From: Desulfofustis sp.
GTDB taxonomy: Bacteria > Desulfobacterota > Desulfobulbia > Desulfobulbales > Desulfocapsaceae
NCBI GenBank assembly: GCA_029287755.1
Contig: JARFQM010000114.1
Coordinates: 1-5,745, forward strand
DNA: 5,745 bases
Reading direction: 5' to 3'
Shown: in pieces, positions 1 through 5,745 of the stretch
Layout: each line of letters opens with the position of its first letter
Numbering within the stretch: the stretch's first letter is position 1
Translations under genes and position numbers: made by a program
The notes under the pieces: model-generated
Told to the model about the DNA's origin: nothing
The model's database searches: none
The model's input: the letters and a program-made list of their open reading frames with translations, nothing else

Positions 1-50
1 ACTACACCCAGGTCAACTCGTCGGCAGCGTCAGATGTGTATAAGAGACAG
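1..50 (+). other. Illumina/Nextera adapter contamination (not genomic)
   Basis: Bases 32-50 are the 19-base Tn5 mosaic end (AGATGTGTATAAGAGACAG), and bases 18-31 (TCGTCGGCAGCGTC) are the rest of the Nextera read-1 adapter, so 18-50 match with no mismatch. Bases 2-7 (CTACAC) match the 3' end of the Illumina P5 oligo. The ten bases between, 8-17 (CCAGGTCAAC), sit exactly where a 10-base i5 index would be. Base 1 does not match the P5 oligo, as might happen at an error-prone read end. The order P5 tail, index, read-1 adapter, insert is what an untrimmed read-through of a short fragment would leave at a contig end. Adapter identity comes from known library chemistry; the assignment of 8-17 as the index is inferred from position. 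Confidence 0.97.
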
Positions 51-1445
51 ATCATAGCCTTGGGGTCGGAACCCACCACCCTGGATCCTCAGCTGCGTGA
101 GGACGGCGGTGAAAGGGCCGTGAACGATAATATCTACGATACAGTGTTGACTCGTAACCCAGAGGGAGAATTGATTCCATCCCTGGCAGTTGATATACCC
201 AAGCTGATTGACCCCGAAACCTGGGAAGTCAAGCTGCGACCTGGTGTAAGTTTCCATAACGGGGAAAAGATGGATGCCGAAGCCTTAGTCTATAGCATAG
301 AACGCATCATCAACCCGGAATACAATTCTGAACAGATCTCGTTTTTCTCGACCATAACGGGCGCAACTAAGATTGATGATCTGACCGTAAAGATTGCCAC
401 TAAGGGACCCGACCCGATTTTGCCGTCAAGGCTCTACTGGCTCAAGGTCGTCCCCCCGGCTCACTCAAAGGATCCCAAATTTGCTGAAAAACCAGTGGGA
501 ACAGGCCCGTATCAATTGGTAAACTGGAATCGGGGCCAGAGCATCGAATTGAAGCGCAACGAAAATTACTGGGGTGAAAAACCACCAATCGCCGGTGTTG
601 AATATCGTTTTATAGAAGAACCAGGAACCCGGTTGGCGGGATTGATGGCCGGTGAATTTGATCTGATCACCAATCTCCTGCCTGAATTCACGCAGCAGGT
701 CCCCAAATCAATACATATTTTAGGCTTGGAGCATCCGATAATTATTCTTAACGCTGACAGCGGGGTTACTAAAGATGTCCGCGTCCGCCAGGCGCTGAAC
801 TATGCGGTCGATAAGGAGGCTCTCGCCAAAGGCTTGTTTGAAGGGTATGCACAGATAGCTGAAGGTCAGCTTTTGAGCCCATCATTCTTCGGATTCAATC
901 CGAATGTGAAAGCTTACCCCTTCGATCCGGAAAAGGCCAAGAAGTTACTAAAAGAAGCTGGAGCCGAAGGCGCCACAATTGAGCTGGTCGGCACCAGTGG
1001 CCGCTGGCTCAAGGATCGAGAACTGGTTGAAGCCGTAGCCGCCTACTGGTCTAAAGTCGGCATCAACGCCAAAGTGCGGATCTTCGAGTTCAACGAGTAT
1101 TTAAACAGGCTGTTTGACAGAAAAACTCGGGCCGATGGTATATTCGTGACTTCCTCAAATGAGCTTCTTGACGCCGATAAAAGTTTTTCCGCTTATTATA
1201 AAGCAGGTGGAGTTGGAGCTTCAAACAGTGACTCGGAATTGGCAGCCCTGATCGACCAGGCTCGTTCCGAAACCGATGACCAGAAGAGAGTCGGTCTCTA
1301 TCATCAGGCGGTAAAACTGGCCCATGACCAGGCCTATTTCGTCTGGCTGCTGAATATTGAAGATGTGTACGGCCTTAGCGAGCGGCTGGACTGGCCGGGT
1401 CGGGTTGATGCCCGCTTACTGGTTCAGGAAATGAAAGTGAAGTAG
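51..1445 (+). CDS. ABC transporter substrate-binding protein, family 5 (peptide/nickel type), 5'-truncated
   Basis: Extracytoplasmic ligand-binding subunit of a Dpp/Opp-type importer, which delivers the ligand to the downstream permeases. 464 residues remain (numbered from base 51). The fragment starts with the typical mature-domain opening IALGSEPTTLDPQ and has the family-5 signature around residues 62-86 (LRPGVSFHNGEKMDAEALVYS). The conserved GTGPYQLVNW lies at 150-159, ENYWG at 171-175 and VRQALNYAVDKEAL at 245-258. The C-terminal lobe continues to a TAG stop. Family members are usually about 500-550 residues, so a few tens of N-terminal residues, including the signal peptide, are missing. 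The cause is the assembly break at the adapter, not a mutation: the reading frame is intact to the stop. The GTG at base 36 lies inside adapter sequence and is not a real start. The fragment contains no cysteine, so whether it was a lipoprotein depended on the lost part. The gene ends 3 bases before the permease gene. Family assignment is firm; substrate is unknown. Confidence 0.95.
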   Translation: MIALGSEPTTLDPQLREDGGERAVNDNIYDTVLTRNPEGELIPSLAVDIPKLIDPETWEVKLRPGVSFHNGEKMDAEALVYSIERIINPEYNSEQISFFSTITGATKIDDLTVKIATKGPDPILPSRLYWLKVVPPAHSKDPKFAEKPVGTGPYQLVNWNRGQSIELKRNENYWGEKPPIAGVEYRFIEEPGTRLAGLMAGEFDLITNLLPEFTQQVPKSIHILGLEHPIIILNADSGVTKDVRVRQALNYAVDKEALAKGLFEGYAQIAEGQLLSPSFFGFNPNVKAYPFDPEKAKKLLKEAGAEGATIELVGTSGRWLKDRELVEAVAAYWSKVGINAKVRIFEFNEYLNRLFDRKTRADGIFVTSSNELLDADKSFSAYYKAGGVGASNSDSELAALIDQARSETDDQKRVGLYHQAVKLAHDQAYFVWLLNIEDVYGLSERLDWPGRVDARLLVQEMKVK

Positions 1446-1448
1446 CAG

Positions 1449-2369
1449 ATGGGAAGGTTTATTCTCGGCCGTATTACTCAAGGCCTGATAGTTATTTTCG
1501 GCGTTACCCTGATAGTCTTTGTGGTAACCCGCATGGTCGGCGATCCGGTCAAGATCATGCTGCCGCTCGAGTCAACTATCGAGCAGAGGGCCGCTTTTGA
1601 GAAGCAGCTCGGGCTGGATCGGCCGATTGCCGTCCAGTTCGTCGATTTCATGGGCGATATTGTTCGCCTGGATTTTGGAGACTCTCTCTGGCAGCACCGC
1701 CCGGCGATGACCATCGTCTTTGAGAAACTGCCCTTAACTATCCTGCTTACCGCGGTGAGCATTGGAATCGCCTGTGTACTCGCCATCCCACTGGGCATTA
1801 TTGCCGCATTGCGGCCAGGAGGCTTGGTCGACCGGACTACTGTTTTTGTCAGCCTGCTGGGGCTTTCAGTCCCCCAGTTCTGGCTGGGGTTACTGTTTAT
1901 TGTCATTTTTGCGGTGCAACTGGGCATCCTGCCGACTTCTGGCGCGGGTACTCCCAAGCACATAATCATGCCGGCCATGACTATGGCTCTGCCCGCTCTG
2001 GCCCGTCTGGTGATGCTGGTTCGTTCATCTATGATCGATGAACTTAATCAACAGTATGTCAAAACCAGTTTTGCCAAAGGTCTGCCTTTCATTAGGGTGG
2101 TCGGCATGCATGCCTTAAGAAATGCCGCCTTACCTGTCATGACCCTGGTGGGCTGGGAGGTGATACGAGCGCTAGCCGGCTACTCAGTGGTTGTGGAAAC
2201 GGTATTTGCTTGGCCGGGAATAGGCCTCACCGCAATTCAGGCTATCGAGCGTGAAGATCTGGTACTGGTTCAGGCCATCGTTTTTACATCAGCCTTTTCG
2301 GTGGTGCTGATCAACATTGCCATGGATTTTATATATAAACTTATCGATCCCAGGTTAAAACTGAATTAA
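1449..2369 (+). CDS. dppB: ABC transporter permease, DppB/OppB family
   Basis: First inner-membrane channel subunit of the importer; it would pair with the next gene product. It has 306 residues, within the usual range for this family. A hydrophobic segment at about 9-29 is followed by the family motif GDPVKIMLP (31-39) and LGLDRPIAVQF (54-64), in the extracytoplasmic loop typical of DppB proteins. Further hydrophobic segments lie at about 96-120, 130-158, 171-191, 227-250 and 272-294, giving roughly six membrane spans. The cytoplasmic coupling (EAA-like) loop lies at about 203-230, with AKG at 209-211 and HALRNAALPV at 221-230. VVVETVFAWPGIG (247-259) is the characteristic C-terminal motif. 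The ATG start is 3 bases after the upstream TAG. There is no good Shine-Dalgarno at normal spacing (AGGAA at 1426-1430 is too far), so translation probably depends on coupling to the upstream gene. The symbol is family-level; it does not establish a dipeptide substrate. Confidence 0.95.
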   Translation: MGRFILGRITQGLIVIFGVTLIVFVVTRMVGDPVKIMLPLESTIEQRAAFEKQLGLDRPIAVQFVDFMGDIVRLDFGDSLWQHRPAMTIVFEKLPLTILLTAVSIGIACVLAIPLGIIAALRPGGLVDRTTVFVSLLGLSVPQFWLGLLFIVIFAVQLGILPTSGAGTPKHIIMPAMTMALPALARLVMLVRSSMIDELNQQYVKTSFAKGLPFIRVVGMHALRNAALPVMTLVGWEVIRALAGYSVVVETVFAWPGIGLTAIQAIEREDLVLVQAIVFTSAFSVVLINIAMDFIYKLIDPRLKLN

Positions 2370-2381
2370 AGAAAACGAATC

Positions 2382-3371
2382 GTGTCTTCGGAAACCCAAA
2401 TAGCGAATGACAGTGCATCTCACGCTAAAAGTTTACCGGCTAAAGTCAAGGAACTCGGCCAGGAACTTCGCAGGGATAAAGCTGGTCTTATCGGTGTGGT
2501 ACTGATCACCGCTCTGGTCCTTATGGCTCTCTTTGCGCCTTATGTCGCCCCCCATGACCCAACAGAGCAAGATTTGACTGCTCGCCTGGTCCCTCCGGTT
2601 TGGTATGAGAAAGGGTCCTGGAACCATATTTTCGGAACAGACCACCTCGGCCGGGATGTTCTCTCCAGGTCTATTTACGGCTCTCGGGTGTCTCTTCTGG
2701 TGGGTGCCGCCGTAGTACTATTGGCTGGTGGATTCGGAGTTGTCATGGGCCTTGTTGCAGGTTATCTGGGGGGCAGGACGGATGCCTTTGTCATGCGCTG
2801 GATCGATACCCAGGTGGCCTTTCCGGGGCTGTTGCTGGCCCTGATAATTTTAGCAGTTATTGGTCCAAGTCTGACCACCGTAGTGATAGTGTTGTCATTG
2901 AACGGCTGGATGGTCTATGGCCGCATGACCAGAGGGGCGGTGCTGGCCGTTCGTCAGGCCCCCTATGTGGAGGCCGCCGAGATTGTCGGCTGCCGTTGGC
3001 CACGCATCATTTTCCGACACATCCTGCCCAACCTGACTTCACCGCTGTTGACTCTGGCAATTCTGGAGTTTGCTCGAATCGTACTGGCTGAAGCAGCCTT
3101 GTCTTTTCTAGGGCTTGGGATTCAACCTCCAGCCACTTCCTGGGGGTTGGATGTAGCTGTCGGTAAAAACTATATGTTTATGGCCTGGTGGCTTGTTACC
3201 ATTCCCGGTACTGCCATTGCCGTTACCGTTCTGGCCATCAACCTGGTGGCCAGCTGGCTGCGGCTTATATCCGATCCACAGGAGCGGGAAAAACAATTTG
3301 CCCGGCATATGGCGGTCAAAATGCGCCGTCGAATGAACATCGGTGTACATAAAGAGTTGCCTGAGTCATGA
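2382..3371 (+). CDS. dppC: ABC transporter permease, DppC/OppC family
   Basis: Second inner-membrane channel subunit, partner of the preceding permease. It has 329 residues. After a hydrophilic N-terminus, the first membrane span (about 36-56) leads into the conserved FAPYVAPHDP (51-60). The diagnostic FGTDHLGRDVLSRSIYGSR lies at 84-102. Further hydrophobic segments lie at about 103-129, 147-173, 219-243 and 267-291. The cytoplasmic coupling loop is at about 195-223 (YVEAAEIVG through HILPNLTSPLL), and SFLGLGIQPPATSWG (241-255) is a strong family motif. The start is GTG at 2382, 12 bases after the upstream stop. No ATG is available before residue 48, which lies inside the first span, and the ribosome site is weak. 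About 30 residues, many of them basic (299-329), follow the usual end point near ISDPQ and form an unusually long cytoplasmic tail. The stop overlaps the next start (ATGA). The symbol is family-level. Confidence 0.95.
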   Translation: MSSETQIANDSASHAKSLPAKVKELGQELRRDKAGLIGVVLITALVLMALFAPYVAPHDPTEQDLTARLVPPVWYEKGSWNHIFGTDHLGRDVLSRSIYGSRVSLLVGAAVVLLAGGFGVVMGLVAGYLGGRTDAFVMRWIDTQVAFPGLLLALIILAVIGPSLTTVVIVLSLNGWMVYGRMTRGAVLAVRQAPYVEAAEIVGCRWPRIIFRHILPNLTSPLLTLAILEFARIVLAEAALSFLGLGIQPPATSWGLDVAVGKNYMFMAWWLVTIPGTAIAVTVLAINLVASWLRLISDPQEREKQFARHMAVKMRRRMNIGVHKELPES

Positions 3372-4351
3372 GTTTGGTAGAGCAAGCCCCGCTATTAGAG
3401 GTAAGAGATTTACGGGTCTATTTCTTCACTCGGGCAGGAGTGGTCCAGGGCACACGCGGGGTAAGCTTTAGTGTAGACTATGGTGAGACTCTCGGCATAG
3501 TGGGTGAATCCGGCTCCGGGAAAAGTGTCTCTGTACAGGCAGTCATGGGATTGATTAACACTCCCGGTTTTATAGAAGGAGGTGAAATCCTCTATAAGGG
3601 TCGCTCACTGCTTGATCAGGCGGGTAAATCCACTCAGCGTATAATCCGGGGCAAGGAAATATCGATGATCTTTCAGGATCCGATGACTTCGCTGAATCCG
3701 GTTTTTACGGTTGGCACGCAGATTACCGAGGTTTTGCGCCACCATCTTCATATGGACCGGAAAAGGGCCCGGAAGCGAGCAATCGAGCTGTTGGAGCTGG
3801 TCGATATTAATGCGCCGGAAAAACGTCTGAAACAGTATCCCCACGAATTGTCCGGGGGAATGCGGCAGCGCGTGATGATTGCCATCAGCCTGGCCTGCGA
3901 GCCACAACTGCTCATCGCCGATGAACCGACTACAGCTCTAGATGTAACCGTCCAAGCCCAGATTCTGGAACTGCTTGCTGATCTCCAAAAAAGGCTGAAT
4001 GTGTCCGTCATTTTGATCACCCATGACCTGGGCGTGGTGGCAGAACTCTGCCATCGGGTAGCGGTTATGTATGCCGGTCAAATTATCGAGGTCGGCTCAG
4101 CTGACCAGGTATTTTCATCTCCTGTACACCCATACACCAGGGGACTGTTGAGCGCTACCCCACGTCTCGATAAAGTCACCGAGCGTATGGTTTGTATTGA
4201 TGGCGTCCCGCCCGATCTGATTTCGCCCCCGGCCGGTTGCGCATTCTACCCCCGTTGTGAACATGGTGGGAGGGCATGTAAAGCACCCCAGTGTCTTACC
4301 GACATCAATGATGATAGGCAGGTCAGTTGTTGGCGAGAGGTAGGAAAATGA
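3368..4351 (+). CDS. dppD: ABC transporter ATP-binding protein, DppD/OppD family
   Basis: Cytoplasmic ATPase that drives import together with the next gene product. It has 327 residues, typical for DppD. It carries the full motif set: Walker A GESGSGKS (46-53), Q-loop Q103 in MIFQDPMTSLNP (100-111), signature LSGGMRQR (161-168), Walker B LLIADEP (181-187) with catalytic E186, D-loop ALD (190-192) and switch H219. MIFQDPMTSLNP is characteristic of the D rather than the F subunit. The C-terminal oligopeptide-transporter extension has SPVHPYT (251-257) and cysteines C291, C297, C304 and C321, with an extra C309. This spacing resembles the site reported to hold a [4Fe-4S] cluster in some DppD/OppD proteins; cluster binding here is inference. 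The start ATG overlaps the upstream TGA by four bases (ATGA), with only a marginal AAAGAG at 3351-3356, so translational coupling is likely. All catalytic residues are intact. Confidence 0.96.
   Translation: MSLVEQAPLLEVRDLRVYFFTRAGVVQGTRGVSFSVDYGETLGIVGESGSGKSVSVQAVMGLINTPGFIEGGEILYKGRSLLDQAGKSTQRIIRGKEISMIFQDPMTSLNPVFTVGTQITEVLRHHLHMDRKRARKRAIELLELVDINAPEKRLKQYPHELSGGMRQRVMIAISLACEPQLLIADEPTTALDVTVQAQILELLADLQKRLNVSVILITHDLGVVAELCHRVAVMYAGQIIEVGSADQVFSSPVHPYTRGLLSATPRLDKVTERMVCIDGVPPDLISPPAGCAFYPRCEHGGRACKAPQCLTDINDDRQVSCWREVGK
4336..4347 (+). promoter_or_regulatory. Ribosome binding site that decides the start of the second ATPase
   Basis: AGAGG at 4336-4340 stands 7 bases before the ATG at 4348, with a second purine run (AGGAAAA) between them. 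This spacing favours ATG 4348 over the in-frame TTG codons at 4327 and 4330, which would add only seven or six residues (the longer version begins MLARGRK) and lie before this site. It is the best Shine-Dalgarno-like site in the operon. The site lies within the end of the preceding gene. Confidence 0.6.
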
Positions 4352-5364
4352 GTGTGGTCTCCCCGAAAAAAACGTTTGTTAACGAAGATTTATATCCCTT
4401 GCTCAGGGTCGACAATCTCTCTGTGCGCTTCGATGCCGGGCGGGCAGGATTTTGGGGTCAGGAGCGATTGCAGGTCCACGCCGTAGAGGATCTCAGCTTG
4501 ACGATCCACAAGGGCGAAACCTTTGGGCTGGTCGGCGAATCGGGATCAGGGAAGAGTACCACCGGCAGGGCGATTCTAGGTAAAGTGCCGGTGTACAGCG
4601 GTAACATCTATTTTCAGGGTAAAGAAATTACCCATATTAGCCGTAAGAAGGTCCGTTCCCTTAGCAAGCACATGCAGCTGATATTTCAGGATCCGTATGC
4701 CAGCCTCAACCCACGGTTGAAAATACTCGACATCGTTGCCGAGCCGCTGCTCGTTCACGGCCTGGTGAGAAGCACCAAGGAAGCGATCGAGGAAGTAACT
4801 CAGCTATTAGAAAGGGTCGGTCTGCCCCCTGATGCCGCCTATCGCTATCCCCATGCCTTCAGTGGCGGTCAGAGGCAGCGGGTAGGTATTGCAAGGGCCC
4901 TTGCCCTTAAACCGGAATTCATCGTTGCGGATGAACCGGTAAGTGCCCTGGATGTATCTATTCGTGCTCAGGTGGTCAATCTTCTTCAGGATCTGCAGAA
5001 TGAATTTGGTCTGACCTATCTGTTCATCGCCCATGATCTTGCAGTAGTGAGGCATATCTCTCATCGCATTGCCATCATGTACGCCGGCAAGATAGTCGAA
5101 CTAGCCCACCGTGATCAGATTTATAACTCGCCAGTACACCCATACACAGAGGCCCTACTGTCGGCAGTACCCGTTCCCGACCCTCCGGTCCAACGGGCTC
5201 GAAAACGAATCATTTACAGTGGTGAGCCACCCGACCCTATGCATCCGCCAAAGGGCTGCCGATTTCAATCTCGCTGCCCACTGGTAGACCAGCATTGTCG
5301 TCAGGAATCACCTCCTTTGAGCGAACGCAAGCCTGGACAACTGGCGGCCTGCTGGAATAAGTGA
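4348..5364 (+). CDS. dppF: ABC transporter ATP-binding protein, DppF/OppF family
   Basis: Second cytoplasmic ATPase of the importer, expected to pair with the preceding D-type ATPase. It has 338 residues from ATG 4348, close to the usual length for DppF/OppF. Motifs: Walker A GESGSGKS (63-70), Q-loop Q114 in LIFQDPYASLNPR (111-123, diagnostic of the F subunit), signature FSGGQRQR (171-178), Walker B FIVADEP (191-197) with catalytic E196, D-loop ALD (200-202) and switch H229. The C-terminal extension has SPVHPYT (261-267) and cysteines C304, C310, C317 and C335, almost the same spacing as in its partner. The N-terminus (about 25-46, GRAGFWGQERLQVHAV) has the longer loop before the first strand that is common in F subunits. 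The start overlaps the preceding stop as ATGA and has a ribosome site at 4336-4340. It is the last gene of the visible operon. The symbol is family-level; OppF is equally possible. Confidence 0.95.
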   Translation: MSVVSPKKTFVNEDLYPLLRVDNLSVRFDAGRAGFWGQERLQVHAVEDLSLTIHKGETFGLVGESGSGKSTTGRAILGKVPVYSGNIYFQGKEITHISRKKVRSLSKHMQLIFQDPYASLNPRLKILDIVAEPLLVHGLVRSTKEAIEEVTQLLERVGLPPDAAYRYPHAFSGGQRQRVGIARALALKPEFIVADEPVSALDVSIRAQVVNLLQDLQNEFGLTYLFIAHDLAVVRHISHRIAIMYAGKIVELAHRDQIYNSPVHPYTEALLSAVPVPDPPVQRARKRIIYSGEPPDPMHPPKGCRFQSRCPLVDQHCRQESPPLSERKPGQLAACWNK

Positions 5365-5745
5365 TAGCTCTATTTCGTACTGACTTCTAAAATGTTAGAC
5401 ATGTCACTTGGCAACATCTGGTTTTGGGCGGCATGGATTGGTGAAGCTTCTTCCTGATTCCTTTCACACTTCGATTTTTCCGAAAATCTGACCTTGCCGA
5501 GGGGCACCTCTTATTTGGTCCAATTTTCCAAATTCTCAACTGATCAGGAAATACTTCTGGTTCAGTCCAACAAAGTAGACCTGACAATACCAGAACAATT
5601 CTTCCCCCTATCTCTTCCTGTCTACCATCATTCATAAGCATCTGTTTTTGCACTTTAATAATTGCATAATAGGTACATATACGTAACTATGACTACTAGA
5701 AATGCGCTATCGAAGATTACATATACGGATTCCTGCTTCTGGGGA
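5365..5745. other. Downstream region without a supported gene
   Basis: After the last stop codon the sequence becomes visibly more AT-rich and the + strand is pyrimidine-rich from about 5440 to 5620. I see no protein family on either strand. Short inverted repeats are present: the palindrome GACATGTC at 5398-5405; a 6-bp stem GATTTT/AAAATC at 5473-5488; and a 4-bp stem GAGG/CCTC at 5499-5510. None has the GC-rich stem plus T-tract of a convincing intrinsic terminator, so where the operon transcript ends is unclear. The last 19 codons from ATG 5689 are open to the window edge but have no good ribosome site. No adapter sequence is visible at this end. Confidence 0.7.

Noticed and set aside
32..50. 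Tn5 mosaic end as a sign of a natural Tn5 transposon
   Set aside because: The neighbouring read-1 adapter and P5 tail show that it came from library preparation. No transposase or natural Tn5 sequence is present.
1478..1978. A 166-codon open frame on the minus strand inside the DppB gene
   Set aside because: It is antisense to a clear permease gene, its translation is rich in Ser, Thr, Pro and Arg with no recognisable domain, and it is explained by codon bias on the + strand.
3671..5147. Exact DNA words shared by the two ATPase genes: TTTCAGGATCCG (3671 and 4684) and GTACACCCATACAC (4124 and 5134), as recombination repeats
   Set aside because: They encode the conserved FQDP and VHPYT motifs of two paralogous proteins, and flanking bases differ immediately. 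Protein conservation is a sufficient explanation.
5473..5510. Two small hairpins (GATTTT/AAAATC and GAGG/CCTC) as an operon terminator
   Set aside because: The stems are only 6 and 4 bp, the first is all but AT-only, neither is followed by a T-tract, and they lie more than 100 bases after the last stop.
5387..5653. An 88-codon minus-strand frame in the downstream region, starting with GTG
   Set aside because: It has no ribosome site, no recognisable family and an unconvincing residue composition. Without homology evidence it cannot be called a gene.
5648..5682. A promoter with TTGCAC (5648-5653) and CATAAT (5665-5670)
   Set aside because: The spacing is only 11 bases, and no alternative pair with 16-18 base spacing has good hexamers.
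5674..5727. Direct repeat TACATATACG at 5674-5683 and 5718-5727 as a regulator site or attachment site
   Set aside because: A 10-base AT-rich repeat in an AT-rich stretch is easily chance, and no integrase, regulator gene or good promoter is visible nearby.

Overview
This window is an assembled contig end carrying one ordinary but well-preserved ABC importer operon of the dipeptide/oligopeptide/nickel (Dpp/Opp) family. All five genes are on the + strand, in the classic order: substrate-binding protein, permease B, permease C, ATPase D, ATPase F. The coding part has mid-range base composition, one GTG start and tight gene packing. This suggests a free-living bacterium, probably from a metagenome or draft genome. 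No rRNA, tRNA or taxonomic marker is present, and the binding protein's signal peptide is missing, so I cannot assign a phylum or a cell-envelope type.

Positions 1-50 are not biological. They read as the tail of an Illumina P5 oligo, a probable 10-base i5 index, and the Nextera read-1/transposon mosaic-end adapter. The substrate-binding protein gene is fused directly to this adapter at base 51, so its true 5' end, with the start codon and signal peptide, is lost. The apparent start at base 36, which gives a protein beginning MYKRQ, is an adapter artefact.

Positions 51-5364 hold the five genes. The binding protein captures the ligand outside the membrane, the two permeases form the channel, and two different ATPases, each with a full set of nucleotide-binding motifs, power import. 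Gene B starts 3 bases after the binding-protein stop and gene C starts 12 bases after the stop of B. D and F each begin in an ATGA overlap with the gene before. The layout fits one transcript with translational coupling. Both ATPases end in a four-cysteine pattern of the kind linked to an iron-sulfur cluster in this family. The substrate (peptides, or another small ligand) cannot be read from the sequence.

Positions 5365-5745 are more AT-rich and contain no gene I can support, no convincing intrinsic terminator, and only a speculative 19-codon open start at the very end. I found no previously undescribed system. The most important observation is the adapter contamination and its effect on the first gene.
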